Source: Tersicoccus phoenicis (GTDB lineage Bacteria > Actinomycetota > Actinomycetes > Actinomycetales > Micrococcaceae). From it: a stretch of 64,000 nt of DNA. Of this stretch, positions 52,547 through 60,542 are shown in pieces. The number at the start of each line of letters is the position of its first letter. Position 1 is the stretch's first letter. Where the stretch lies: positions 124,001 through 188,000 of the forward strand of contig NZ_MRDE01000072.1 in NCBI RefSeq assembly GCF_001968835.1, written 5' to 3'. The translations under genes were made by a program, and so were the position numbers. The notes below the pieces were generated by a model that was given only the letters and a program-made list of their open reading frames with translations, did not search any database and was not told where the DNA came from.

Positions 52547-52990
52547 TCAGCCCCCAGTCCCGGGCCGGCCGGCGTCGGCGATCGCGTCGGCGGCGGTCGG
52601 ATCCGCATCCCGCAGGAAGGCGGCGACCCGTTCCGCCTCGTCGATCTCCCCGATCTGCGCGGCGGCCTGCCCGAGCGCGGCCAGAGCGCGGAGGAAGCCA
52701 CGGTTGGGCTCATGCCGGTAGGGGACGGGACCGGCGCCGCGCCAGCCGGCCCGGCGCAGCGCGTCCAGGCCACGGTGGTAGCCGACCCGCGCATAGGCGT
52801 ACCCCTCGATCACACGGCCGTCGCCGAGGGCGTCCTCGGCGAGCAGCGCCCAGGGCAGGGAAACGGCCGGGAACTGGCGGGCCAGGTCCTCGGCCTCGTC
52901 CCCGGCCTCGAGGCGGGCGTCCAGATCGGGCCGCTCGGGGAGCAGGGTGGGGTCGGGCTGCAGCAGGTTGCGATGCGGGTCGGCGGTCAT
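52547..52990 (-). CDS. DUF3151 family protein
   Basis: This 147-residue actinobacterial protein begins HRNLLQPDPTLLPERPDLDARL and has WALLAEDALGDGRVIEGYAYARVGYHRGLDALRRAGWRGAGPVPYRHEPNRGFLRAL in parts, the DUF3151 pattern. The family is regularly found next to class II aldolase, as here. Helical repeats suggest a TPR-like fold; function unknown. ATG 52990 has GAGAGGA upstream. Confidence 0.85.
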   Translation of the reverse strand: MTADPHRNLLQPDPTLLPERPDLDARLEAGDEAEDLARQFPAVSLPWALLAEDALGDGRVIEGYAYARVGYHRGLDALRRAGWRGAGPVPYRHEPNRGFLRALAALGQAAAQIGEIDEAERVAAFLRDADPTAADAIADAGRPGTGG

Positions 52991-53012
52991 GGGGTTCCTC
53001 TCGGGACGGGCG

Positions 53013-53059
53013 GACGCCGGGCCCGCGCCACGCGGAGTACGCGGCGCGGGCCCGGCGTC
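53013..53059. terminator. Strong hairpin between fbaA and the DUF3151 gene
   Basis: Perfectly complementary 17-nt arms at 53013-53029 and 53043-53059 enclose a 13-nt loop. It should end most fbaA transcripts and may let a fraction through to the next two genes. There is no T-run. Confidence 0.7.
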
Positions 53060-53102
53060 AGGGTGCGACGGTGACGGGGTGCGGCGGTGACGGGGTGAAC
53101 CG

Positions 53103-54122
53103 TCAGAAGGTGTGACCGGCGGAGCCGAGGTGACGGGCGGCCTCGGCGACGCGGGTGGCCATGCCGGCCTCGGCCGCGGCGCCCCAGACCCGGGGGTCGT
53201 ACTGCTTCTTGTTGCCGACCTCGCCGTCGACCTTGAGCACGCCCTCGTAGTTGGAGAGCATGTGCCCGGCGACGGGACGCGTGAAGGCGTACTGGGTGTC
53301 CGTGTCGATGTTCATCTTGATCACGCCGTAGGAGACGGCGTCGGCGATCTCCTGCTCGGAGGAGCCGGAGCCGCCGTGGAAGACGAGGTCGAAGGGCCGT
53401 TCCTTGCCGAGCTTCGCGCCGACCTCGTCCTGGATCTGCTTGAGGATCTCGGGGCGGAGCTTGACGTTGCCCGGCTTGTAGACGCCGTGGACGTTGCCGA
53501 AGGTCAAGGCCGTGATGTAGCGGCCCTTCTCGCCGGTGCCCAGCGCCTCGACGGTCTTCAGCCCGTCGGCCGGGGTGGTGTAGAGCTTTTCGTTGATCTC
53601 GTTCGCGACCCCGTCCTCCTCGCCGCCGACGGTGCCGATCTCGACCTCGAGGATCATCTTCGCCGCCGACGTGCGCGCCAGCAGCTCCTCGGCGATCCGC
53701 AGGTTCTCCTCGAGGGTCTCGGCGGAACCGTCCCACATGTGGGAGTTGAAGACGGGACCGTCACCGCGTTTGACGGCGGCCTCGGACTCGGCCAGCAGCG
53801 GCAGGACGAAGCCGTCGAGCTTGTCCTTCGGGCAGTGGTCGGTGTGCAGCGCGATGTTGACCGGGTACTTCTTCGCGACCTCACGGGCGAACGCGGCGAA
53901 GCCGAGCGACCCGGCGACCATGTCCTTGACCGAAGCGCCGGACCAGTAACCGGCTCCACCCGTGGAGACCTGGACGATGCCGTCGGAGCCGGCGTCGGCG
54001 AACCCCTGCAGCGCGGCGTTCAGGGTCTGGGACGACGTGACGTTGACCGCCGGATAGGCGAACCCGCCCTGCTTCGCGCGATCGATCATCTCGACGTACT
54101 TCTCGGGCGATACAACGGGCAT
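53103..54122 (-). CDS. fbaA: Class II fructose-bisphosphate aldolase
   Basis: This zinc-dependent glycolytic enzyme of 339 residues splits fructose 1,6-bisphosphate. It has AYPAVNVTSSQTLNAALQGFADA, the Zn-ligand/catalytic region ALHTDHCPKDKLDGF (His and Asp about 105-110), EVEIGTVGGEEDG, and FHGGSGSS with the phosphate-binding Gly/Ser. ATG 54122 has GGAGACGAC just upstream. A strong hairpin follows the stop. Confidence 0.96.
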   Translation of the reverse strand: MPVVSPEKYVEMIDRAKQGGFAYPAVNVTSSQTLNAALQGFADAGSDGIVQVSTGGAGYWSGASVKDMVAGSLGFAAFAREVAKKYPVNIALHTDHCPKDKLDGFVLPLLAESEAAVKRGDGPVFNSHMWDGSAETLEENLRIAEELLARTSAAKMILEVEIGTVGGEEDGVANEINEKLYTTPADGLKTVEALGTGEKGRYITALTFGNVHGVYKPGNVKLRPEILKQIQDEVGAKLGKERPFDLVFHGGSGSSEQEIADAVSYGVIKMNIDTDTQYAFTRPVAGHMLSNYEGVLKVDGEVGNKKQYDPRVWGAAAEAGMATRVAEAARHLGSAGHTF

Positions 54123-54264
54123 GTCGTCTCCTTGATCCGTCGGGGGCGACGGCCCTCTGCCGCCGCGGCTGTGCTGGCGGGCCGGTGCCGCCGCCCAGGA
54201 CTTCCGCTCTCATCCTAGTTGGCAGGCGACGCCCCGCGCCGGGGCGGGACGCCGTCCGAGCCTG

Positions 54265-54966
54265 TCAGCCGGGCAGCGTACCGAACCGGTGTTGCCGCAC
54301 CCACGCGTGCATGGCGATCGCCGCCGCCGCCGCGGCGTTGATGGACCGGGTCGAACCGAACTGGGCGATGGAGAGCGTCGCCGACGCGGCGTCGTGCGCC
54401 GCGTCCGTCAGCCCCGGACCTTCCTGGCCGAACACCAGCACGCACGCCTCGGGCAGTCCGGCGGTTTCCAGGGGCACCGCGCCGGGACCGTTGTCGATGG
54501 CGAGGACCATCAGACCGGCGTCCCGCGCCCACGCGAGGAAGTCCGCCAACGTGTCGTGATGGCGAACGTGCTGATAACGGTCGGTCACCATGGCGCCTCG
54601 CCGGTTCCACCGCCGACGCCCGATGATGTGCACCTGCGCGGCGAGGAAGGCGTTGGCGGTGCGCACGATCGAGCCGATGTTCGCATCGTGCTGCCAGTTC
54701 TCGATGGCGACGTGAAACGGATTCCGGCGTCGGTCCAGATCGGCGACGATCGCCTCGTGCCGCCAGTAGCGGTACTCGTCGACGACGTTGCGGGAGTCGC
54801 CGTGCCGGAGCAGTTCGGGGTCCCAGTGCGCGCCCGTCGGCCAGCCGCCCTCCCACGGCCCCACTCCGACGGGTTCCACTCCCACGGGCACCGCGGCCGG
54901 ACCGTTCGCCGGGTGACGGTCGGGCGGGTCGGTAGTGGACGAGCAACTTCCGGGCGGGTGGGTCAC
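54265..54966 (-). CDS. TrmH/SpoU-family RNA methyltransferase
   Basis: This 233-residue SPOUT enzyme should methylate the ribose 2'-OH of tRNA or rRNA. The three motifs are VAIENWQHDANIGSIVRTANAF (motif 1, Asn and Arg), LVFGQEGPGLTDAA (motif 2) and SIAQFGSTRSINAAAAAAIAMHAW (motif 3, Ser and Asn), and a knotted C-terminus. The N-terminal 60 residues are Pro/Gly-rich. GTG 54966 overlaps the uxuB stop (GTGA) and also lies 6 nt after TACCGT, so it may have its own leaderless transcript. Confidence 0.87.
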   Translation of the reverse strand: MTHPPGSCSSTTDPPDRHPANGPAAVPVGVEPVGVGPWEGGWPTGAHWDPELLRHGDSRNVVDEYRYWRHEAIVADLDRRRNPFHVAIENWQHDANIGSIVRTANAFLAAQVHIIGRRRWNRRGAMVTDRYQHVRHHDTLADFLAWARDAGLMVLAIDNGPGAVPLETAGLPEACVLVFGQEGPGLTDAAHDAASATLSIAQFGSTRSINAAAAAAIAMHAWVRQHRFGTLPG

Positions 54967-56486
54967 CGTCTCACGGTAGTACGAGACCCGGCGCGGAGCG
55001 CAGCCACGGCCGCCACCGTCTGCTCGTCCCGCGCCAGCGCGGGATCGACGACGGCGAGCAGGGCGGCGGTCTGGTCGGTGTCGGTCTGCCCGGTGCCCGA
55101 TCGTCCGGTGTCCACGGCCGTGTCGATCCGGTCGGCCGACGGGTCCGCGATGGGGATCCCGGCGGTGACCTGGGCGGTCATCTGGTCCATCCAGGCGGCA
55201 ACCGGTCGCAGCGCCGCCGCACCGTCCCGGCCGGCGTCGCGCTCGGCGCGGTAGACCGGCAGGGCGCGGGCGGCCAGCTTCAGGGAGCCGTCGTTGCCGA
55301 TCTGGGCCAGGTGGTGGGCGATCCGCGGGTTGGCGAACCGTTCCCGCAGGGCGGCACGGTAAGCCGGGACGTCGAGCTCGGGAGCTGTCAGATGTCGCTC
55401 GGCTGCGTTCCAGAAGTCCTCGACCCAGCCGGCGACCGCCGGGTCGGCCAGCGCCTCGGCGACGGTCGCGTGACCACGCAGCTGCCCGGCATAGGCCAGC
55501 AGGGAATGGGCACCGTTGAGCAGCCACAGCTTGCGCCGTTCGAACGGCTCGAGGTCCCGCACGAACACCGCGCCGGCGTGTTCCCAGGCCGGCCGGCCGG
55601 CCGGGAAGTCTCCGGCGAGGATCCAGGAGGAGAACGGCTCCGTGACCACCGGGACGGCGTCGGCGAACCCGGTGGCCGCGGCCACGGAGGAGCGGTCGGC
55701 GTCGGTGGTGCGCGGGGTGATCCGGTCGATCGACGTTCCCACGAAGGAGACGGTCGCCTCGATCCAGTCGGCGAGTTCGGCGTCCACCAGTCGCGCGGTG
55801 CCGAGCAGCGCGGCGCGGGCCGCAGCGTCGTTGGCCGGCAGGTTGTCGCAGGGGACGACGGCCAGGGGTCCGGCTCCGGCGGCCCGGCGGGCGGCGAGCC
55901 CGACGACGAGCCGGCCGGCGGCCGTGCGGACCCGGGTCCCGTCGACGTTCTCTGGTCCGGCACCGTCCGTGGTCACACCGCCGATCCCGTGCGCGCGCAG
56001 CGCGGCGACGTCCCCGGCGACGAGCGGATCGGCGCCGTCCAGCCGGGGTCCGGCCCCGTCGTCGTGGCTGTCGGACGCCAACCGGTACCCGGCCTCGGTG
56101 ATGGTCAGAGTGACGACAGCGGTGTCCGGGCTCGCGAGCAGCCCGGAGAGAGTTTGCAGGTCGGCGCCGTCATGCGCCTCGACGACGGCGGTGATCAGCT
56201 GGTGTCGGTCCCCGTCGGCGGCGCGCTCGACCAGGGTGTAGAGCCCGTCCTGCGCGGCGAGCTGCTCGGCCGCCTCGGGGCTGCGGCCGGTGAAGGCCGC
56301 GATCCCCCAGCCGTCACCGGTCCGCTCCGTGTACCAGGCCTGGTGGGCGCGGTGGAACGCACCGAGGCCGAGATGGACGATGCGGACGGGCGGTCGGTGC
56401 CCGACTCCGGCGGTGGCGGCGGTCAGAGGACGAGGCTCCCCCGCCGGTGACGGGGGAACGGCCGGTGACGTCTCGGCGGCGCTCAC
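54963..56486 (-). CDS. uxuB: Mannitol dehydrogenase-family oxidoreductase (fructuronate reductase-like)
   Basis: This 507-residue NAD-dependent polyol dehydrogenase has the Rossmann start VRIVHLGLGAFHRAHQAWYTE (about residues 34-54), CDNLPANDAAARAAL, SFVGTSIDRITPRT and the catalytic lysine region FERRKLWLLNGAHSLLAYAG. It follows uxaC with GTGA overlap, so it probably reduces fructuronate (or tagaturonate) to mannonate/altronate. The N-terminus has a Pro/Ser/Ala lead of about 30 residues and the C-terminus a Thr/Asp-rich stretch. The dehydratase and aldolase of the pathway are not in the window. Confidence 0.88.
   Translation of the reverse strand: MSAAETSPAVPPSPAGEPRPLTAATAGVGHRPPVRIVHLGLGAFHRAHQAWYTERTGDGWGIAAFTGRSPEAAEQLAAQDGLYTLVERAADGDRHQLITAVVEAHDGADLQTLSGLLASPDTAVVTLTITEAGYRLASDSHDDGAGPRLDGADPLVAGDVAALRAHGIGGVTTDGAGPENVDGTRVRTAAGRLVVGLAARRAAGAGPLAVVPCDNLPANDAAARAALLGTARLVDAELADWIEATVSFVGTSIDRITPRTTDADRSSVAAATGFADAVPVVTEPFSSWILAGDFPAGRPAWEHAGAVFVRDLEPFERRKLWLLNGAHSLLAYAGQLRGHATVAEALADPAVAGWVEDFWNAAERHLTAPELDVPAYRAALRERFANPRIAHHLAQIGNDGSLKLAARALPVYRAERDAGRDGAAALRPVAAWMDQMTAQVTAGIPIADPSADRIDTAVDTGRSGTGQTDTDQTAALLAVVDPALARDEQTVAAVAALRAGSRTTVRR
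54973..54978 (-). promoter_or_regulatory. -10 box (TACCGT) within uxuB, leaderless promoter for the methyltransferase
   Basis: TACCGT on the minus strand ends 6 nt before GTG 54966, inside the last codons of uxuB. Confidence 0.4.
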
Positions 56487-57889
56487 AGCTTGAACGCCCG
56501 GCGCGGTGCGGCGTCGACCAGGTCGACGATGAGCTCGAACGCGCGTTCCTCCGTCACCCGGTGCTCGGCGACGAGGCGGGCCAGGAAGGAGGCCTCGACC
56601 CGGCGGGAGGCGTCGTGCCGGGCCGGGATCGAGCAGAACGCGCGGGTGTCGTCGATGAAACCGGACGACCGGGAGAAGCCGGTCGTCTCCGTGACGGCCG
56701 ACCGGAAGCGGAGCATCGCGTCCGGGGCGTCGAGGAACCACCACGGGGCGCCGACGAACACCGACGGGTAGAAGCCCGCCAGGGGGGCGATCTCCCGGGA
56801 GAACACGGTCTCGTCGATGGTGAAGGGGATGAGATGGAAGCCGGCGGCGGTACCGAAGTCGGCCAGCAGCGGCTGCAGGCCGGTGGCGAAGTCGACGGCG
56901 AACGGGATGTCGTGGCCGGTGTCGGGCCCGAATCGGGCGAGGGTCGTCGGATGCGTGTTGCGGTGCACGCCGGGGTGCAGGGTCATCACCAGCCCGTCGT
57001 CGACGGCCATCGCGGCCTGCTGGTAGAGCATGTGCGCCTCGAAGGCGAGCGCCTCCGCGCGCGTCGCCGTCCCGGCCATGCCCTTCGCGAACAGGGCGGC
57101 CGCCTCGGCGCGGTCCAGCTTCAGGGTGTCGGCGGTGTGCGTGCCGTGGTCGGAGGACACCGCACCGTGCTCGGCGAAGTAGCGCCGCCGTTCGGCGATG
57201 CCGGCCAGGTAGCCGTCGTATCCCGTCGATCCCCCGCCGGCGGCCTGGATCAGCCGGTCGGCGTTGGCGGCGAACCCGTCGGCCCAGAACTTCGTGTAGG
57301 CGTCGGGCCGGAATGTCGGCAGCACGCGGGGGGCGAACGACGGGTCGGCGGCGAGGCGGTCGTGCGCGGCCAGGTCCGCGAGCGGGTCGTCGGTGGTGGC
57401 GAGCACCTCGATGCCGAACTGCGCCATCAGGGCGCGCGGCCGGAAGCCGGGCTCGTCGATCCTCGCCTGCAGGGCGTCGTAGACGGCGTCGGCGGTCTCC
57501 TCCCGCAGGTCCGCATCGTCGACGCCGAAGACGTCGACGAACTCCTGTCGCAGCCAGTAGCCGGAGGCGGTTCCGTCGAAGAGCGGCCAGTGGCGGCAGA
57601 AGACACGCCAGGCCTCGCGCGGGGTCGTGTCCGCGCTCCCGCCGACGCGCAGCTGCTCCAGCGGCACGCCGGCGGCGTGCAGCAACCGGGTGACGTAGTG
57701 GTCGGGGCTGATCAGCATGGTGGTCGGGTCCGGGAAGGCGACGTCGTCGGCGATGACGGCGGCGTCCACGTGGCCGTGCGGGGAGATGACCGGCAGCGAC
57801 TCCACCGCGGCGTGGAGGCGTCGGGCCACCTCCCGGACGCCGGGGTCCGCCGGGAACAGCCGGTCGGGGTGCTGGGCGATGGAGGACAT
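56483..57889 (-). CDS. uxaC: Glucuronate isomerase
   Basis: UxaC isomerises glucuronate to fructuronate and galacturonate to tagaturonate. The 468-residue length fits. Signatures are LPVISPHGHVDAAVIADD (metal-binding HGH about residue 40), FRPDAYTKFW, HLIPFTIDETVFSREIAPL, and PAWWFLDAPDAM-type region GAPWWFLDAPDAMLRF with RVTEERAFELIVDLV near the end. The start ATG 57889 sits 6 nt after GACGAT, with TTGTCC 17 bp further upstream. It leads the uxaC-uxuB-methyltransferase run. Confidence 0.93.
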   Translation of the reverse strand: MSSIAQHPDRLFPADPGVREVARRLHAAVESLPVISPHGHVDAAVIADDVAFPDPTTMLISPDHYVTRLLHAAGVPLEQLRVGGSADTTPREAWRVFCRHWPLFDGTASGYWLRQEFVDVFGVDDADLREETADAVYDALQARIDEPGFRPRALMAQFGIEVLATTDDPLADLAAHDRLAADPSFAPRVLPTFRPDAYTKFWADGFAANADRLIQAAGGGSTGYDGYLAGIAERRRYFAEHGAVSSDHGTHTADTLKLDRAEAAALFAKGMAGTATRAEALAFEAHMLYQQAAMAVDDGLVMTLHPGVHRNTHPTTLARFGPDTGHDIPFAVDFATGLQPLLADFGTAAGFHLIPFTIDETVFSREIAPLAGFYPSVFVGAPWWFLDAPDAMLRFRSAVTETTGFSRSSGFIDDTRAFCSIPARHDASRRVEASFLARLVAEHRVTEERAFELIVDLVDAAPRRAFKL

Positions 57890-57895
57890 GCCACC

Positions 57896-57924
57896 ATCGT
57901 CGGAGGGGGCTCGGACGGGGACAA
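57896..57924 (-). promoter_or_regulatory. uxaC promoter (TTGTCC-N17-GACGAT)
   Basis: On the minus strand TTGTCC (57919-57924) and GACGAT (57896-57901) are 17 bp apart, and the start codon follows 6 nt later. The -10 is weak, fitting a regulated promoter. Confidence 0.5.
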
Positions 57925-57943
57925 CCAGTTGCCATGGGTTGTC
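57920..57943. promoter_or_regulatory. Probable uxaC operator
   Basis: GACAACC (57920-57926) and GGTTGTC (57937-57943) form a perfect 7-bp inverted repeat with a 10-bp spacer. One arm overlaps the -35 of the uxaC promoter, so a repressor here would block it. The regulator is not in the window. Confidence 0.55.
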
Positions 57944-58026
57944 TCACATTCCCGACCCTCGCCAGCGCGTCGGATCAGTGACAGGATCGAGATGCCCGCC
58001 CTTGCCGCCGTGCCGAGGAGTACGTC

Positions 58027-58806
58027 ATCAGAACCCCCCAGGACATCGAGTGCTGGCTCACCGACATGGACGGCGTCCTGGTGCACGAGAACCAGGCGAT
58101 TCCCGGGGCCGCCGAGCTGATCGGACGGTGGGTCGACACGTCGCGCCGGTTCCTCGTGCTGACGAACAACTCGATCTTCACGCCCCGGGATCTGGCCGCG
58201 CGCCTCTCCTGGTCCGGGCTGGCGGTACCGGAGGAGAACATCTGGACCTCGGCGCTGGCCACCGCCCAGTTCCTCGCCAACCAGGCGCCAGGCGGCCGCG
58301 CGTTCGTGATCGGGGAAGCGGGACTGACGACGGCCCTGCACGAGGCCGGGTTCATCCTCACCGACAGCGAGCCGGACTACGTCGTCCTCGGGGAGACCCG
58401 GACCTATTCGTTCGAGGCGATCACGAGTGCGATCCGGTTGATCATGGGCGGCGCCAAGTTCATCGCGACCAACCCGGACGTCACCGGGCCGTCGCCGCAG
58501 GGCGTGCTGCCCGCGACGGGGTCGGTGGCCGCGCTGATCTCGAAGGCCACCGGCCGGCAGCCCTACATCGTCGGCAAGCCGAACCCCATGATGTTCCGAT
58601 CCGCGATGAACCGGATCGAAGCGCACTCGGAGACGACGGCGATGATCGGGGACCGGATGGACACCGACATCATCGCCGGCATGGAGGCGGGTCTGCTGAC
58701 GGTCCTGGTGCTCAGCGGGATCACCCGCCGGGACGACATCAACACGTTCCCGTTCCGCCCCAACCGCATCTACGACGACGTCGAGGCGCTCCTGCAGGAT
58801 CTGTGA
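58027..58806 (+). CDS. HAD-IIA family phosphatase (NagD-like), apparent ATC start
   Basis: This protein of about 259 residues begins (I)RTPQDIECWLTDMDGVLVHENQ. HAD motif I is LTDMDGVL, motif II VLTNNSIFTPRDLAARL, motif III GKPNPMMF and motif IV AMIGDRMDTDIIAGMEAGL, as in NagD/p-nitrophenyl phosphatases. The frame upstream of ATG 58066 back to a stop at 57979 holds no ATG, GTG or TTG, yet motif I demands a start before it. ATC 58027 has GAGGAG 6 nt upstream and matches the usual N-terminus of relatives. A base error at that codon is the alternative. Starting at ATG 58066 would delete the first strand. Confidence 0.8.
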   Translation: MRTPQDIECWLTDMDGVLVHENQAIPGAAELIGRWVDTSRRFLVLTNNSIFTPRDLAARLSWSGLAVPEENIWTSALATAQFLANQAPGGRAFVIGEAGLTTALHEAGFILTDSEPDYVVLGETRTYSFEAITSAIRLIMGGAKFIATNPDVTGPSPQGVLPATGSVAALISKATGRQPYIVGKPNPMMFRSAMNRIEAHSETTAMIGDRMDTDIIAGMEAGLLTVLVLSGITRRDDINTFPFRPNRIYDDVEALLQDL

Positions 58807-58830
58807 GGCCCGGCGTCCGGGGCAGCCGCA

Positions 58831-59853
58831 TCAGGGACGCGGGGGCAGCACCGCTCCGACGGCCCGGGGCACCGGGAGGCACTGCCAGCTCAGCCGGTCC
58901 AGGGCCTGCTGGTAGAGCAGCGGGTTCCACTGCGGGCTGGCATGCGGTGGCCGGGCCCCCGCGGTGGAGATCAACGGCGGGACGAAGTTGCGCGGCAGCG
59001 AGTCCGCCCAGCCGGCCGCGGCGTTGACCGAGTCCACCGTGTCGTCGGCGGCGTTGCCCAGGTAGCCGACCCGGGTGGAGCCCAGATCACGGGCGAAGAC
59101 CCCCACCTCGAAGTTGTAGATGTACGCGGACTCGGACTGGATCAGCGTGTTCGACGGCGCCAGCGGGCTCAGTTGCGCCGCGGTCTGGTCGGCGATCTGC
59201 TGCCAGGTCCGCTCGTTCTTGTTCGCCACCCGCTCCCCCAGCTCCATCGCGGCGCGCACCGTGGACGGGATGGCGTAGCCGAGCTCGTACGAGTAGACCA
59301 GACCGTCGAACCACCGGGAGTTGAGCACGTCGACCCGGCTGTGGGGCGTGGAGTCGAGCACGATCAGCGGCACCTCGAGACCGGCGCGGCGCAGTCGGAC
59401 CGCGAGCTGGACGGCGACCATGCCGCCGAAGCTGTGCCCGTAGAGCAGCATCCGGGTGATGCCGCGCTCGGAGACGTACCCGAGCACGGCCCGGGTCAGG
59501 GCGGCGATCTCCAGGCCCTCGTTGGAGTAGCCGGCCCACGCGAGTCGACCCCACTTGACCATCGACGGCGCGAGGGAGCTCAGCACCCACTGGCTCTCCT
59601 CCCAGCTGAGCTTGAAGCCGGGGAGCACCAGCCAGCTGGTGTCCGGGTGCAGGGCGTCGGCGTCGGGCGCACCCACCCCCTGCACGGTGTGGGTGGACCG
59701 TTCGTGGGCGATCCACCCGGTGATGCCGAGATCGGCCGCGAGCACGGCACCGACGGCCGCGGTCCGCAGAAAGGTGCGCCGGGACGTCGTTCGCATCCGG
59801 CTGATGAACCGCAGCTGCTGAGCCGCCCGGGTGAGGTCCGGCAGACCGTCCAT
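58831..59853 (-). CDS. Exported alpha/beta hydrolase (Tat signal)
   Basis: This 340-residue protein has a twin-arginine signal or anchor near the N-terminus (SRRTFLRTAAVGAVLAADLGI, in parts, about residues 24-44). The hydrolase core has WLVLPGFKLSWEESQW, the nucleophile elbow LYGHSFGGMVAVQLAV (Ser about 143) and IVLDSTPHSRVDV. A late histidine is hard to place. The substrate is unknown. ATG 59853 lies 3 bp after the pyrE stop, so it is probably cotranscribed; no metabolic link to pyrimidines is evident. Confidence 0.75.
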   Translation of the reverse strand: MDGLPDLTRAAQQLRFISRMRTTSRRTFLRTAAVGAVLAADLGITGWIAHERSTHTVQGVGAPDADALHPDTSWLVLPGFKLSWEESQWVLSSLAPSMVKWGRLAWAGYSNEGLEIAALTRAVLGYVSERGITRMLLYGHSFGGMVAVQLAVRLRRAGLEVPLIVLDSTPHSRVDVLNSRWFDGLVYSYELGYAIPSTVRAAMELGERVANKNERTWQQIADQTAAQLSPLAPSNTLIQSESAYIYNFEVGVFARDLGSTRVGYLGNAADDTVDSVNAAAGWADSLPRNFVPPLISTAGARPPHASPQWNPLLYQQALDRLSWQCLPVPRAVGAVLPPRP

Positions 59854-59856
59854 TGC

Positions 59857-60429
59857 TCAGAGCCCGAGATCGTCCTTGCTGAAGGCCGAGAGGCAGGGCA
59901 CCTGCGCGGTCTGTTCGATGCGCTCGCGGGCGCCCGTGTTGCGGTCCACGATCACGAGCACCGCCACCACCTCGGCCCCGACCGCCGTCAGCGCCTCGAC
60001 CGCCGTCAGGGCCGAGCCGCCGGTCGTGGAGGTGTCCTCGACGACCACCACGCGGCGGCCGGCGACGTCGGGACCCTCCACCTGCCGGCTCATCCCGTAC
60101 GACTTCTGGGCCTTGCGCACCACGAACGCGTCGATCCGCCGGCCCTCGCCGGCCGCGGTGTGCATGATCGACGTCGCCACCGGGTCGGCCCCCATGGTCA
60201 GGCCTCCCACGGCGTCGACGTCGCCGAGACCGTGGCGGTCCAGCAGGTCCAGCAGCACGCGGCCCACCAGGGGCGACGCCTCGTGGTGCAGCGTGACCCG
60301 ACGCAGGTCGATGTAGTAGTCGGCCTCCATCCCGCTGGCCAACGTGACCCGGCCGCGCACGACGGCGAGTTCGCCGATCAGCTCCTGCAGGCGCGCGCGG
60401 GCGTCGTCCAGGGAAGAGGGTGCGCTCAT
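59857..60429 (-). CDS. pyrE: Orotate phosphoribosyltransferase
   Basis: PyrE joins orotate to PRPP to make orotidine monophosphate. The 190-residue protein has GRVTLASGMEADYYIDLRRVTL (in parts), GGLTMGADPVATSI, VVRKAQKSYGMSRQVEG and the PRPP-binding VVVVEDTSTTGGSALTAVEAL. ATG 60429 lies 7 nt after TACACT on the minus strand, so the mRNA is probably leaderless. It leads a two-gene unit with the exported hydrolase. Confidence 0.95.
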   Translation of the reverse strand: MSAPSSLDDARARLQELIGELAVVRGRVTLASGMEADYYIDLRRVTLHHEASPLVGRVLLDLLDRHGLGDVDAVGGLTMGADPVATSIMHTAAGEGRRIDAFVVRKAQKSYGMSRQVEGPDVAGRRVVVVEDTSTTGGSALTAVEALTAVGAEVVAVLVIVDRNTGARERIEQTAQVPCLSAFSKDDLGL

Positions 60430-60436
60430 GCACGCC

Positions 60437-60442
60437 AGTGTA
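60437..60442 (-). promoter_or_regulatory. -10 box (TACACT), leaderless pyrE promoter
   Basis: On the minus strand TACACT ends 7 nt before ATG 60429. Confidence 0.55.
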
Positions 60443-60507
60443 TCCAGCGGCCTCTCCAGCGCGCCCGCCCACCGTGCCCGCGGCACCCTGCCGGCGGCGG
60501 GAGGACC

Positions 60508-60513
60508 TATCAT
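60508..60513 (+). promoter_or_regulatory. -10 box (TATCAT) of the Stealth gene
   Basis: TATCAT would give a leader of about 23 nt containing AGGAAAGG before GTG 60543. Confidence 0.45.
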
Positions 60514-60542
60514 GGCGGCGAGAACGTCCAGGAAAGGCTGTC

